This document shows positions 44,876-54,311 of a DNA stretch of 64,000 nt, in pieces. Source of the stretch: Caulobacter sp. X (GTDB taxonomy: Bacteria > Pseudomonadota > Alphaproteobacteria > Caulobacterales > Caulobacteraceae); NCBI RefSeq assembly GCF_002742635.1, contig NZ_PEGF01000001.1, positions 1,054,001 through 1,118,000 of the forward strand. The letters run 5' to 3'. Under the pieces are notes generated by a model, which was given only the letters and a program-made list of their open reading frames with translations, was not told the DNA's origin and did no database searches. Position numbers and translations under genes: made by a program. Positions within the stretch are counted from its first letter, which is position 1. The number at the start of each line of letters is the position of its first letter.

Positions 44876-45211
44876 CTAGCCTGCCTTGGCTTGCAGCGAG
44901 GCGCGCAGGCGGGCGGCGACGTCGCCCAGGGTGATCGCGTTCAGGGCGTCATTGACCTCGAGGCGACCGGTGTGATGGCTCTCGTGCAGCACGCGACCGG
45001 TGAAGTCGGTGATGGCGGTGATGTGCTGAGCCAGCATGTCGACCATGTGCAGCTCATGCATCACGGCCAGCCGATGCTCGGCCGGCACGACCTCGAGAAT
45101 CTTGCCCAGCGCCACGTCCAGATGCCCGCACGCCACGGCCGCGATCGACATCTCCGTCGAGATCGCTTCCAGCACCGTCTCAACTTCCACCGGCGCCAAA
45201 GTCTCAGACAT
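44876..45211 (-). CDS. Hypothetical small helical protein
   Basis: A 111-residue soluble protein, alpha-helical and acidic (EVETVLEAISTEMSIAAVAC, MVDMLAQHITAITDFTGRVL). It has many histidines in HRLAVMHELHMV and VLHESHHTGRL. No domain is recognised. It is convergent with the ldhA gene, seven bases apart. AGGGGG precedes the chosen ATG. Confidence 0.55.
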   Translation of the reverse strand: MSETLAPVEVETVLEAISTEMSIAAVACGHLDVALGKILEVVPAEHRLAVMHELHMVDMLAQHITAITDFTGRVLHESHHTGRLEVNDALNAITLGDVAARLRASLQAKAG

Positions 45212-45406
45212 CCCATACCCCCTGTTTTGAAGGCCGCAAAACAGCACACGCTCGCCGCGAGGGGCAAGACCTGGACATGTGCGGCCAATGATCGCGCCAA
45301 AGCGAGGTCATTGGCCGTCAACAACGTCAGATCGAAACAAGATGCAACCGTTGATCGCAACCTGAAACGGGTTCACCTAGACTTAGGTTGGGGATAGCCG
45401 AGGTCC

Positions 45407-46135
45407 TCAGGCCGCTTGCCGCAGACCCCAGGGGTGAGCGGGATAGAACTGGCTCATCATTCGGCCGACATAGGCCACCAGCCGCGGATAGCTTTCCGCC
45501 TCGCGCCGCAGCGGCGAGTCGAAGAACGGCGTCAGGATCGCGGCCAGCATGGCGAAGGCGATGGCGTCGACGCCGACGGGGTGCGTATCGCGCATCAGGT
45601 AGGTCTTGTCCTCGAGCAACTCGTCCAGCGATCGCAGCGACAGACTGCCCAGCCAAGCCACCTCCTCGCGGAGGTGACGCCCAACGCCGACGGCCCGCAC
45701 ATTTGTCGTCACCGCCTCGAGCAGTCCCTTACGGAGGCCCTCCCGCAGATGCTCGGGCGCCTGGTCGAACCAGCGCGCCGGCCCTTTGGCGAAGTTGGCG
45801 GGCTCCAGGAAACGGAAATAACCGGAGACCCAGCCCAACTGGTTCTCGATCATCCGCTCGATCGCCCAGGCCTGGGCGCGCTCCTTGGCGGTCAGGCCGA
45901 TGTCCAGGTCGACGTTGTACTTCTGCTCGATGTGGGCCCGGATGAAGGTCGAATCGCCGATCGCCTGGGCGGCGTCCTCGATCCACGGCAGCTGTCCCTT
46001 CGGCGCGGTCTCGCGGCTGCCGACGGTCTTGCGATAGTCGAGGCCGGCCATCATCAGCTGGACCTCGGTCTTGGTGACATAGGGGCTGATCTCGGGCAGC
46101 CCGAACCCGGCTCCGGCGGCGAACAGCGTGATCAT
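45407..46135 (-). CDS. Glutathione S-transferase family protein
   Basis: A 242-residue protein. The thioredoxin-like N-domain reads LPEISPYVTKTEVQLMMAGL and PKGQLPWIEDAAQAIGDSTF, with the cis-Pro and Ser of the glutathione site, and an all-helical C-domain follows. The layout is closest to the Fax/metaxin-like GST branch. It is divergent from a WYL-type regulator, and a nearly perfect 24-base dyad lies between them, so its expression is probably controlled by that regulator. Confidence 0.82.
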   Translation of the reverse strand: MITLFAAGAGFGLPEISPYVTKTEVQLMMAGLDYRKTVGSRETAPKGQLPWIEDAAQAIGDSTFIRAHIEQKYNVDLDIGLTAKERAQAWAIERMIENQLGWVSGYFRFLEPANFAKGPARWFDQAPEHLREGLRKGLLEAVTTNVRAVGVGRHLREEVAWLGSLSLRSLDELLEDKTYLMRDTHPVGVDAIAFAMLAAILTPFFDSPLRREAESYPRLVAYVGRMMSQFYPAHPWGLRQAA

Positions 46136-46184
46136 GGTCCCTCTCCGATCTCGAATGTCGTGATGACCACTTGCTACCGCCACC

Positions 46185-46208
46185 CTACTGCCAGCATGCT
46201 GTCAGTAG
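46185..46208. promoter_or_regulatory. Nearly perfect 24-bp dyad, candidate operator
   Basis: CTACTG, then C, CAGCATGCTG, T, then CAGTAG: symmetric except for one base pair. It lies 20 bases before the regulator start and 49 bases upstream of the GST start. It is the obvious binding site for the YafY/WYL regulator. Confidence 0.65.
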
Positions 46209-46228
46209 CGATCGCCGATATGTGAGCC

Positions 46229-46954
46229 ATGAGACGCGCCGAACGCCTTTTCCAGATCATCCAGATCCTGCGCCGCAGCCGTGCGCCGGTGACGGCCGAC
46301 GCCATCGCCGCCGAGCTGGAGACCTCCAAGCGCAGCGTCTACCGCGATATCGCCGCCCTGGTCGGCCAGCGCGCGCCAATCCGCGGAGAGGCGGGCGTCG
46401 GCTATGTGCTGGAGGCCGGCTTCGACATGCCGCCGCTGATGCTGACGCCCGACGAGATCGAGGCGGCGGTGCTGGGGGCGCAGTGGGTGGCTGGCCGCGG
46501 CGATCCTGTCCTGGCCAAGGCGGCCAAGGACCTGATCAGCAAGATCGCCTCGGCCGTGCCCGATCGCCTGCGCCCTTATGTGCTGGAGCCCGCGACCGGG
46601 GCCGCGCCGGCCTGGAAGCCGCAGACTGATCGCATCGACGTCGCCCAGGTCCGCGCCTGGATTCACGCTGGGCGTAAGATTCGCCTCGACTACAGCGACG
46701 AGGCCGGCGCGATCAGCAACCGGGTGATATGGCCGGTCACGGTCGGCTATCGCGAGACCATCCGCATGATCATCGCCTGGTGCGAGCTGCGCGAGGCCTT
46801 CCGCACCTTCCGCACCGACCGCGTCGTCGGCGCCGAGTTCCTGGACGAGCGCCATGGCAAGCGGCCGGCGGTGCTGCGGGCCGAGTGGATCAAGTTCCGC
46901 GACGCCGAGATCGCCGCCTGGAACCTCCGGCAAAAAGAGGCTTGCTGCCCCTAG
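46229..46954 (+). CDS. YafY-type regulator (HTH + WYL domain)
   Basis: A 241-residue protein. The N-terminal winged helix is RLFQIIQILRRSRAPVTADAI, then ELETSKRSVYRDIAALVGQ. A WYL-like sensor domain follows from about residue 140 (IRLDYSDEAGAISNRVIWPV, IIAWCELREAFRTFRTDRV). Such proteins bind ligands or nucleic acid to regulate neighbours, often adjacent metabolic or stress genes. It is divergent from the GST gene. It overlaps the convergent esterase gene by four bases at its 3' end. Confidence 0.85.
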   Translation: MRRAERLFQIIQILRRSRAPVTADAIAAELETSKRSVYRDIAALVGQRAPIRGEAGVGYVLEAGFDMPPLMLTPDEIEAAVLGAQWVAGRGDPVLAKAAKDLISKIASAVPDRLRPYVLEPATGAAPAWKPQTDRIDVAQVRAWIHAGRKIRLDYSDEAGAISNRVIWPVTVGYRETIRMIIAWCELREAFRTFRTDRVVGAEFLDERHGKRPAVLRAEWIKFRDAEIAAWNLRQKEACCP

Positions 46955-47949
46955 ATCCCGTGTCGCTTGGCGAAAGCCTCGAACAGGCTGGGCCAGGCCG
47001 AGACCGGCTTGTCCGAAGTGAAGCGCAGGCCAAAGCCGTGGCCGCCCTCCTCGAAGACGTGCAGCTCGGCCGGAACGGCCTTGGCCTTCAGCGCCGTGAA
47101 CATGGTCAGGGAATTGGCGACCGGCACGGTCTTGTCGTCGGCGGCGTGCAGCAGGAACACCGGCGAAAGCCCTTCGCGCACCTGCTTGTCCGGCGACAGC
47201 ACCGTCTCACGATCGGGCGAACCGTCGCGGGTCAGCAGCTGCTTGCGCGAGCCGCCGTGAGCGATCGACAGATCCAGGCTGATCACCGGATAGATCAGGG
47301 CCGACAGGCTCGGCTTGGCCGATAGCTGGTCGGCGGCGTCGATCGGGTCATAGGTCGGCGCGTCGAACCGCACCGTCAGATTGGCCGCCAGGTGCCCGCC
47401 GGCCGAGAAGCCCATGATCGCCACGCGGTCCGGAGAAAAGCCCATGGCCGAGGCCTTAGACCGCACCAGGCGGATGGCGCGCTGGGCGTCCTGCAGCGGC
47501 GCGTCGCCGCCCGCCGCCCAGCCGTCGCCGGGCATCCGGTAGAAGAGAACAAAGCAGGTGTAGCCGCTGTCGTTCAGCCGCCGGGCGGTCTCGTAGCCTT
47601 CCTTGTCCAGCACCACCCGCTCGTAGCCGCCGCCCGGGATCAGCATCACCGCCGCGCCGTTCGGCTTCTTGGGGCGGAAGACCGCCAGGGTCGGCTTGCG
47701 CGTGTGCGTCAGGGCGCGGTCGCGCGGACCGCCGGCGGTGGTGCGATCGATGATCTGCTCCTCGACCGTCACGCCCTCCCCGCCCGGCGCGCTGTTCGGC
47801 CAGAGGGTGATGATCTCGGTGGGGTCGGCCAGAGCTGATTTTGGATGGGCTGACTTGGACTGCTCCACGGCCGCCTCCGCCTTTCGCGCCGCCAGGGATC
47901 CCAGGACGCCAGTGACAAAGGCCGCAAGGGCGCCGCGACGGTTCAGCAT
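46951..47949 (-). CDS. Exported alpha/beta-hydrolase (acetyl-xylan-esterase-like)
   Basis: A 332-residue esterase with a signal peptide (RRGALAAFVTGVLGSLAARK, possibly Tat). The oxyanion motif MLIPGGGYERVV, nucleophile elbow AIMGFSAGGHLAANL and C-terminal acid/His region (LLHAADDKTVPVANS, GGHGFGLRF) are present. The resemblance is to BD-FAE/acetyl-xylan esterases acting on plant cell wall polysaccharides. A perfect 14-base dyad of LacI type lies about 60 bases upstream. Confidence 0.82.
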   Translation of the reverse strand: MLNRRGALAAFVTGVLGSLAARKAEAAVEQSKSAHPKSALADPTEIITLWPNSAPGGEGVTVEEQIIDRTTAGGPRDRALTHTRKPTLAVFRPKKPNGAAVMLIPGGGYERVVLDKEGYETARRLNDSGYTCFVLFYRMPGDGWAAGGDAPLQDAQRAIRLVRSKASAMGFSPDRVAIMGFSAGGHLAANLTVRFDAPTYDPIDAADQLSAKPSLSALIYPVISLDLSIAHGGSRKQLLTRDGSPDRETVLSPDKQVREGLSPVFLLHAADDKTVPVANSLTMFTALKAKAVPAELHVFEEGGHGFGLRFTSDKPVSAWPSLFEAFAKRHGI

Positions 47950-48009
47950 GGGATCGAAGCCTTCTGACGGGATGTTGTGGACGGACCCTAAAGCGGCTTC
48001 CGCCGATTT

Positions 48010-48023
48010 GGAAACCGGTTTCC
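48010..48023. promoter_or_regulatory. Perfect 14-bp palindrome GGAAACCGGTTTCC
   Basis: GGAAACCGGTTTCC is typical of LacI/GalR operators. It lies between the esterase start and the 3' end of the RNA methyltransferase gene. A LacI regulator is encoded at 50333-51385. Confidence 0.6.
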
Positions 48024-48031
48024 GCGCTGGC

Positions 48032-48838
48032 CTACCCTTTGGCGAACCGCAGGTGGTGCAGCACGATCCCGCTTGTGGTGGCGACGTTCAGCGAGTCGAA
48101 GCCGTTGGCCATCGGGATGCCGACGGTCCGGGCGCGCGCCATGACCTGCGGCGACAGGCCTGGCCCCTCAGCGCCCAGCAGGACGGCGGTGCGCGGCGCC
48201 GGCTTCAGGCGGGCCAGGATCTCGGACGCCGAAGGGCTGAGCGCCAGGGCCTCGAAGCCTGTCCGCGCCAAGAGGTCGGCGATGTCTTCGCCGCGTTCGA
48301 GGCGCGCGGTCGGGACCGATAGCGCCGCGCCGACCGAGACGCGGATCGCCTTGCGGTACAGCGGATCGCAGCAATCGGCGTCCAGGATGACGGCGTCCGC
48401 GCCGAAGGCGGCGGCGTTGCGATAGATGCCGCCGATGTTGTCGTGATTGGCGATGCCGCACAGCACCAGCACCATCGCCCGGGCGGGAAGGCCAGCCAGC
48501 AGGTCGGCGGCCGCGACCGGCTCGGGCTTGCGCCCGACGGCCAGCACGCCGCGATGCAGGTGGAAGCCGGCGATGGCGTCGAGCACCGCCTGGTCGGCGA
48601 GATGCACCGGAACATCCTCGGGCAAGCCCGCGAAGACATCCTCCAGCTTGTCTCGACGCTTGGGATCGATCAGCAGCGAAACCACGCGCTCGGGCGCGTC
48701 GCGCACGAACGCCCGCAACACCGTCTCGCCCTCGGCGATGAACAGGCCTTCGCGCCCGACCAGGTCGCGTTCCTTGATCGACCGGAATGGGGCTACGGCG
48801 GGATCGTCAGGATCGGTGACGACGCGGAACTGCGGCAA
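48032..48838 (-). CDS. SpoU/TrmH-family RNA methyltransferase
   Basis: A 268-residue SPOUT methyltransferase. Motif 1 is IANHDNIGGIYRNAAAFGAD, motif 2 AVLLGAEGPGLS and motif 3 PMANGFDSLNVATTSGIVLH. An N-terminal substrate-binding part (EGLFIAEGETVLRAFV) fits rRNA or tRNA ribose methylation, and the target base is unknown. Not obviously linked to its neighbours. Confidence 0.9.
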   Translation of the reverse strand: MPQFRVVTDPDDPAVAPFRSIKERDLVGREGLFIAEGETVLRAFVRDAPERVVSLLIDPKRRDKLEDVFAGLPEDVPVHLADQAVLDAIAGFHLHRGVLAVGRKPEPVAAADLLAGLPARAMVLVLCGIANHDNIGGIYRNAAAFGADAVILDADCCDPLYRKAIRVSVGAALSVPTARLERGEDIADLLARTGFEALALSPSASEILARLKPAPRTAVLLGAEGPGLSPQVMARARTVGIPMANGFDSLNVATTSGIVLHHLRFAKG

Positions 48839-48856
48839 GGCGGCCTCGGCTGAGAG

Positions 48857-50113
48857 TTAACGCACCCCTCGTATCGGCAGGATCGCCAGACCGCCAGCCA
48901 GGGCCAGCGCCGCCGCCGTCAGAAAGAAGACCTGATAGTTCATCTGGGTGGGCCCCAGCGCCCACACGGCCAGGCCCGGCGCCAGCGCCTGGGGCAAGGT
49001 GTTGGCCAGGTTGATGACGCCCAGGTCCTTGCCCGCGTCGCGTTGCGAAGGCAGCACCTGGGTCACCAGGGCGATGTCGACGGCGTAGAAGCATCCCGCG
49101 CCGCAACCCAGCACAAGATAGGTCGCCAGCAGCAGCGGCCAGCTCGGCGACATCGAGAAGACCGCCATGGTCCCGGCGATCGTCAGCGCGGCGCCGAAGG
49201 CGAACAGCTTGCGCCGTCGCAGCCGGTCGGACAGCACCCCGCCCAGCATGGCGAAGGCGACGTTGGAGACGGTGGACACCGTCGTCAGGATCGCCAGCCC
49301 CTCCTCCGCGCGATGGCCGGGGAACAGCCTCGGGTAGTCCAGCACGTCCTGCAGGAAATAGAGCATGTAGTTCTGGGTCAGGCACAGGGCGACCAGCACC
49401 ATGAACCGCCCGGCCCACGCAAAGGCGAAGTCCGGATGCTCGCGCGGATTCACCCAGAGGCCGGAGAGAAAGGCGCCGAGGCGAAAGGGCGGCACGCTGC
49501 TCTTGGGCTGCGGCGGGTCGCGCAGGCTGACCACAAGCGGCAGGAGCCCGATCAGCAGCGCCGCCGAAATCGCCGCATAGCGCTGGCCCTCCACGACCAG
49601 GAAGCCGCCGATCAAGATCGCGCCAGCCGCGGTCCCCAACGGGTTGCCCAGGCTCTGGAACGCCGCGACCAGGCCCTTCTGGCCGTCGGGAACGCGATCG
49701 GGCATCACCGCCACCAGCGCCGAGAAACAGAGGTTGAAGGTCAGCTGGAACAGGATCATGCCGCCGACCAGGGCCATCGGGGTCGTGGCGCGCATGATCG
49801 CCAGATAGGCCAGGGAAGCGCCAATGGCGCCGACCACGATCCAGGGCCGTCGCCGCCCGAAGCGCGAGGTGGTCCGGTCGCTGATCGCGCCCGCCAGCAG
49901 GTTGGCGATGCTGGCGACGATCGCGCCGTAGAAGGCGACCTGGCTCAAGACCACCGCCTTGCCCGCCGGATCGATCGCCTCGGCCTTCAGCGGCAACAGC
50001 ACCTGCAGCAAGGGCTGGAACGACACGAACGCCCCGATCTGCGCCAGGGTGTAGGCCGCGATAAAACCCGCGCGCACCGGCTCCTTGGGCCGGGCCCGAT
50101 CCTCTGGCCGCAT
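48857..50113 (-). CDS. MFS transporter, sugar-type
   Basis: A 418-residue protein with 12 membrane helices. Loop 2-3 motif GAISDRTTSRFGRRRPWIVV and helix 4 IMRATTPMALVGGMILFQLTFN resemble glycoside-cation symporters and SLC45-like permeases. The ATG is preceded by GGGGGGAGATGAT. The frame is open 41 codons further but without homology. It is divergent from the LacI gene at 50333, which probably controls it, and may import products released by the nearby esterase. Confidence 0.85.
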   Translation of the reverse strand: MRPEDRARPKEPVRAGFIAAYTLAQIGAFVSFQPLLQVLLPLKAEAIDPAGKAVVLSQVAFYGAIVASIANLLAGAISDRTTSRFGRRRPWIVVGAIGASLAYLAIMRATTPMALVGGMILFQLTFNLCFSALVAVMPDRVPDGQKGLVAAFQSLGNPLGTAAGAILIGGFLVVEGQRYAAISAALLIGLLPLVVSLRDPPQPKSSVPPFRLGAFLSGLWVNPREHPDFAFAWAGRFMVLVALCLTQNYMLYFLQDVLDYPRLFPGHRAEEGLAILTTVSTVSNVAFAMLGGVLSDRLRRRKLFAFGAALTIAGTMAVFSMSPSWPLLLATYLVLGCGAGCFYAVDIALVTQVLPSQRDAGKDLGVINLANTLPQALAPGLAVWALGPTQMNYQVFFLTAAALALAGGLAILPIRGVR

Positions 50114-50332
50114 ATCATCTCCCCCCGAGCGACCGATCGGCTTCGGCCGCTCAGATTCTTGAACCGGACCCGGACAGGTCCGCGCGGTCTGCGCCGCGTC
50201 TGGCCGCACAGTGGCGGGGGCGGCCTTGCCGCACAAGAGCCGCTATGCTGTCGTCCAGTGGTTTCCATCCGGCATACCCAGGCACTACGGTGGGCGGATT
50301 GGCGTGAGTCTCTCGAGGGGGCGAGGCGAAGT

Positions 50333-51385
50333 ATGGCTTCGGTGACGATCTACGACGTCGCCGCGCGGGCGGGCGTCTCGATCAAGACCGTCTCGCGGGT
50401 GATGAACAAGGAGCCGAACGTCCGGCCCGCCATGCGCGACCGCGTGCTGCAGGCCGCCGGCGAGCTGGGCTACAGCCCAAACCTTTCGGCACGCAGTCTG
50501 GCCGGCTCCCGCTCGTTCGTGATCGCCGTCTTCGTCGACGCCGCCCTGACCATCGATCACTGGCGCAGCGAGCGCGGCGCGGACTATCTGAGCCGCATCC
50601 AGCTGGGCGCGACGCTGGAATGCCGGGCGGCCGGCTATCACCTGCTGATCGAACTGATCGACCATGAAGGCCCGCAGGTCCGACAGGAGGTCGCGGCCCT
50701 GCTGGCCGCGTTGAAGCCCGACGGCGTGATCCTGACCCCGCCGTCGTCAGACAACGCGGTGGTGCTGGAACTGCTCGACAAGGCCGGCACGCCCTATGTG
50801 CGCGTCGGCCCCGAACGCGCCGAGGGGCTGGGCCCTCGCGTGCACATGGACGACGTCGCCGCCGCCCGCGAGATGACCGAGCATCTGATCGGCCTAGGCC
50901 ACAAGCGGATTGGTTTCATCGTCGGCGAGCCGCGCTACGGCGCCAGCCAGGCGCGGCGCGAAGGCTACCTGGCGGCGATGAAGGCCCATGGCCTGCCGGT
51001 CTCGGAGGGCTTGGTGCGCCAGGGCGACTTCACCTTCCAGTCCGGCATGGACGAGGCCAAGGCGCTGCTGGCCCTGCCTGATCGGCCAACCGCGATCTTC
51101 GCCAGCAACGACGACATGGCGCTCGGTTGCGTCGCCGCCATCGCCGAGGCCGGATTGATGACGCCGGGCGACGTGTCGGTGGCCGGCTTCGACGACAGCC
51201 CCAGCGCCCGCTTCAGCCGCCCTCAGCTGACGACCGTGCGCCAGCCTGTGGCGGAGATGTCGTCGGTCGCCGCGAAACTGCTGATCGCCCAGGCCAAGAC
51301 GAACGAGACCGCGGAGCGCCCGGAAGACATTCTGCTTCCGTTCGAGCTAATCCACCGCGCCTCGACAGCGCCGCCCCCGCGTTAA
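50333..51385 (+). CDS. LacI-family transcriptional regulator
   Basis: A 350-residue repressor. The DNA-binding head reads TIYDVAARAGVSIKTVSRVM and NVRPAMRDRVLQAAGELGYS, and the effector domain carries PTAIFASNDDMALGCVAAIA and SVAGFDDSPSARFSRPQLTT. GAGGCGAAG precedes the ATG. It diverges from the MFS gene and may bind the 14-base palindrome upstream of the esterase. The ligand is unknown. Confidence 0.88.
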   Translation: MASVTIYDVAARAGVSIKTVSRVMNKEPNVRPAMRDRVLQAAGELGYSPNLSARSLAGSRSFVIAVFVDAALTIDHWRSERGADYLSRIQLGATLECRAAGYHLLIELIDHEGPQVRQEVAALLAALKPDGVILTPPSSDNAVVLELLDKAGTPYVRVGPERAEGLGPRVHMDDVAAAREMTEHLIGLGHKRIGFIVGEPRYGASQARREGYLAAMKAHGLPVSEGLVRQGDFTFQSGMDEAKALLALPDRPTAIFASNDDMALGCVAAIAEAGLMTPGDVSVAGFDDSPSARFSRPQLTTVRQPVAEMSSVAAKLLIAQAKTNETAERPEDILLPFELIHRASTAPPPR

Positions 51386-51419
51386 AGGGCTTTAGGGGCG
51401 AGCCTGGGCTGGAACCCGC

Positions 51420-52979
51420 TCAGCGCCCCGGTCGGGCGAAGGCCGCCACGCGCGCCTGAGCGGTGTGGACCGCGTTGTCGGCGAACGCGTCCCCGACGGC
51501 GACCTCGCCGCGCGGCCGGGCTGGCTCGCCGGCCAGGCGGAAGGCCCCCACATGCTCCGACAGGTCGGACGCCTCGCCCCTGAGGGCCTGTGTGGCCTGG
51601 GTGGATTGAGCCACCATGGCCGCATTGCGCTGGGTGACCTGATCCAGCTGGTTCACGGCCGCATTGACCTGACCCAGAGCCGAGGCCTGCTCGCTGGTGG
51701 ACGCCGCGATCGCCGTGATCATCTCGCCGATGCCGCCGACCTTCTCGACAATGCCGCGCAGCGCTCCGCCGGTCCGGCCCACGAGCTCGACGCCCTCGCC
51801 CACCTGGCGGCTCGACTCGGTGATCAGCGACTTGATCTCCTTGGCGGCCTCGGCCGAGCGCTGAGCCAAGGCCCGAACCTCTTGCGCGACGACCGCGAAG
51901 CCCTTGCCGGCGTCACCCGCTCGCGCCGCCTCGACACCCGCGTTCAGGGCCAGGAGGTTGGTCTGGAAGGCGATCTCGTCGATCACGCCCAGGATCTGGT
52001 TCACCTGCTGCGACTGGGCCTCGATCTTGGTCATGGCCTCGGCGGCGCGGCTGACCACGTCCCCCGATCGCTTGGCCTCGGCGCTAGCCTCCTCGACGCG
52101 CAACGTCACTTCTTGGGCGTTCTGAGCCGTCTTGCCGACGGCGGTGGTCAGCTCCTCGACCGCTGCGGCGGTCTGCTCAAGGGTCGCGGCCTGCTGCTCG
52201 GTGCGTTGGGACAGGTCCTCGGCGCTGCGGGCGATCTGCTCGGCGCCCGAGAGGATGCCGCCCGCGGAGCGCTCGACCGCGTGCATGGCCGCGTCCAGCG
52301 CGCCCACCGCCTTCTCGAAGTCGGCTTTAAGGCTCTGGAACTCCGGCGAGAGGTCCCCATCGACGCGCGTCGACAGATCGCCCTCCGCCAGGCGGGCCAG
52401 CGCCACGCCCAAGGCCTTGACCGCTTCGGCCTGGCGACGCTGGCCAGCCTCGCGCTCGACCTCCAGCGTCCGGCGCTGCTCGTCCATGAAGGCGATGTAG
52501 CTCGAGATGGCCAGATCCATGTCCAGGAAGATCGCCTTGACCATGGCCGACAGGCCGTCGGCCAGCGCCTGGTCGGACTTGCCGGCGTTGAGCAGCCCCT
52601 TGGCCCGCTTGGAGATCACCGAGCGGATCAATTCCTCGGCGACCACGGCGTAGCCGCCGATGTACCAGCGCGGCTCGAGCTCGACGCGGACGTGGGCGCG
52701 GCCGATCCGCTCCACGTCGTTGACATAGCTGTCGCCGTAGTCCGCTCGGGCGATGCGACGCCAGTGCGTCGCCTGGGCGCGCTCGGCGGCGGCGATATGG
52801 GCCTCGTCGCGGAACTTGCCGCGGGTCTCGGGGAAGGCGCGGACCTGATCGTAGAACTGCCCGAGGGCGGCGTTGATCTCGGCGTCGATCAACGGCTGGA
52901 TCGCCCGCAGCGCCGAGCAAGCGCGCTCGTCGAACCGCATGAAGGCCATCCGCTGGTCCAATTTCGCGTCCGAGCCCAT
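51420..52979 (-). CDS. Globin-coupled chemoreceptor (cytoplasmic MCP)
   Basis: A 519-residue soluble receptor without membrane segments. The first 165 residues form a protoglobin-type sensor: [52 protein letters not shown] with the likely heme-proximal His. A HAMP-like linker and MCP signalling domain with [20 protein letters not shown] follow. Such proteins are oxygen sensors like HemAT. The C-terminus lacks the xWxxF tail seen in the receptor at 1494. It is convergent with the LacI gene. Confidence 0.88.
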   Translation of the reverse strand: MGSDAKLDQRMAFMRFDERACSALRAIQPLIDAEINAALGQFYDQVRAFPETRGKFRDEAHIAAAERAQATHWRRIARADYGDSYVNDVERIGRAHVRVELEPRWYIGGYAVVAEELIRSVISKRAKGLLNAGKSDQALADGLSAMVKAIFLDMDLAISSYIAFMDEQRRTLEVEREAGQRRQAEAVKALGVALARLAEGDLSTRVDGDLSPEFQSLKADFEKAVGALDAAMHAVERSAGGILSGAEQIARSAEDLSQRTEQQAATLEQTAAAVEELTTAVGKTAQNAQEVTLRVEEASAEAKRSGDVVSRAAEAMTKIEAQSQQVNQILGVIDEIAFQTNLLALNAGVEAARAGDAGKGFAVVAQEVRALAQRSAEAAKEIKSLITESSRQVGEGVELVGRTGGALRGIVEKVGGIGEMITAIAASTSEQASALGQVNAAVNQLDQVTQRNAAMVAQSTQATQALRGEASDLSEHVGAFRLAGEPARPRGEVAVGDAFADNAVHTAQARVAAFARPGR

Positions 52980-53195
52980 GCCGCCAACTCCTAACTAAAC
53001 ACTGTTCTGTTGGCCCGTTGGTGACCCCAATGTCTTAACCGAAGTTAAATCAACAGCCTGAACATCACCCACTTTTCACGAGGCTGACGCCTCAACGTCA
53101 CCTCGCGTCGAAACAAGCTGCGCTTTGACGCGTTTTGGACTTGTCAGGTCCATGGCCGGGCTTGGATATAGCGAGAGCTCACCCTCAAGGACCTC

Positions 53196-54311
53196 ATGGC
53201 GCTTCCTGCGGACTTCACCTTGGCCGAACAGGATGGCCGCGCGACGGCGGTGCTGTCAGGGGACTGGACCGCACGCGGCCTGTTCGACGCCGGCATACGC
53301 CTGGCTAAAGCCCTGGAGGGCGCGGACCGGCCCGCCTTCGACCTGATGGGCGTCAACCGCTGCGACACGGCCGGCGCCTATGCGATCCTGCGTGCGGCCG
53401 GCGAGGATTTTAACCCCGAGGGCGTCAAGGCGCGCCACGGGATTCTCCGACTGCTGGAGCTAGTCTCGGCCGCCATCAAGGTCCAGACCGAGCCCGCCGT
53501 GCCGCCCGGGGGCTTCAAAGCCCTGCTCGAACGGATCGGACGCGGCGTCTTCGGCCTCTTCCACGACGCCTACAGCACCATGGCCTTCTTGGGCCACCTG
53601 CTCACCGCTCTGGGGCGCAGCCTGGTCAGGCCGAGCCGCATCCGGTGGACGCCGATCGTCGCCCTGTGCGAGCGCGCCGGTCTCGACGCCATGCCGATCG
53701 TGGCGACCACGACCTTCTTCATCGGGGCGGTGGTGGCCCTGCTGGGCGCCAACATGCTCACCGACTTCGGCGCCCAGGTCTATTCGGTGGAGCTGATCGG
53801 CATCTCGGTGATGCGCGAGTTCAACATCCTGATCACCGCGATCCTGCTGGCGGGCCGCTCGGCGTCCAGCTTCGCGGCCGAGATCGGCTCGATGAAGATG
53901 AACCAGGAGATCGACGCCATGCAGGTCATGGGGGTCGATCCGTACGAAGCGCTGGTGCTGCCCAGGTTCGCCGCCCTGCTGCTGACCATCCCGATCCTGA
54001 CCTTCGTGGCCACCCTCGCGGGTCTCGCCGGCGGCATGCTGGTCGTCTGGATCGTGCTGGACCTGTCGCCGACCTTCTTCCTGCAGCGGATCGTCGACTA
54101 TGTCGGCGCCACCCACTTCTGGATCGGCATGTCCAAGGCGCCGGTCATGGCCGCGGTGATCGCCGCCATCGGCTGCCGACAGGGCATGGAGGTCGGTCAG
54201 GATGTCGAGGCGCTGGGTCGACGCGTCACCGCTTCGGTGGTGCACGCCATCTTCGCCATCATCCTGATCGATGCGGTGTTCGCCCTGCTCTACATGGAGC
54301 TGGACATATGA
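53196..54311 (+). CDS. mlaE: MlaE-type ABC permease fused to an N-terminal STAS domain
   Basis: A 371-residue membrane protein. A STAS domain (about residues 8-95; FDLMGVNRCDTAGAYAILRA) is fused to the MlaE permease, whose conserved parts are MPIVATTTFFIGAVVALLGA, MREFNILITAILLAGRSASS and FAAEIGSMKMNQEIDAMQV. It transports phospholipids between membranes with the following ATPase, MCE protein and lipoprotein. AAGGA precedes the start. The STAS part replaces the separate MlaB of Escherichia coli. First gene of a four-gene operon. Confidence 0.9.
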   Translation: MALPADFTLAEQDGRATAVLSGDWTARGLFDAGIRLAKALEGADRPAFDLMGVNRCDTAGAYAILRAAGEDFNPEGVKARHGILRLLELVSAAIKVQTEPAVPPGGFKALLERIGRGVFGLFHDAYSTMAFLGHLLTALGRSLVRPSRIRWTPIVALCERAGLDAMPIVATTTFFIGAVVALLGANMLTDFGAQVYSVELIGISVMREFNILITAILLAGRSASSFAAEIGSMKMNQEIDAMQVMGVDPYEALVLPRFAALLLTIPILTFVATLAGLAGGMLVVWIVLDLSPTFFLQRIVDYVGATHFWIGMSKAPVMAAVIAAIGCRQGMEVGQDVEALGRRVTASVVHAIFAIILIDAVFALLYMELDI

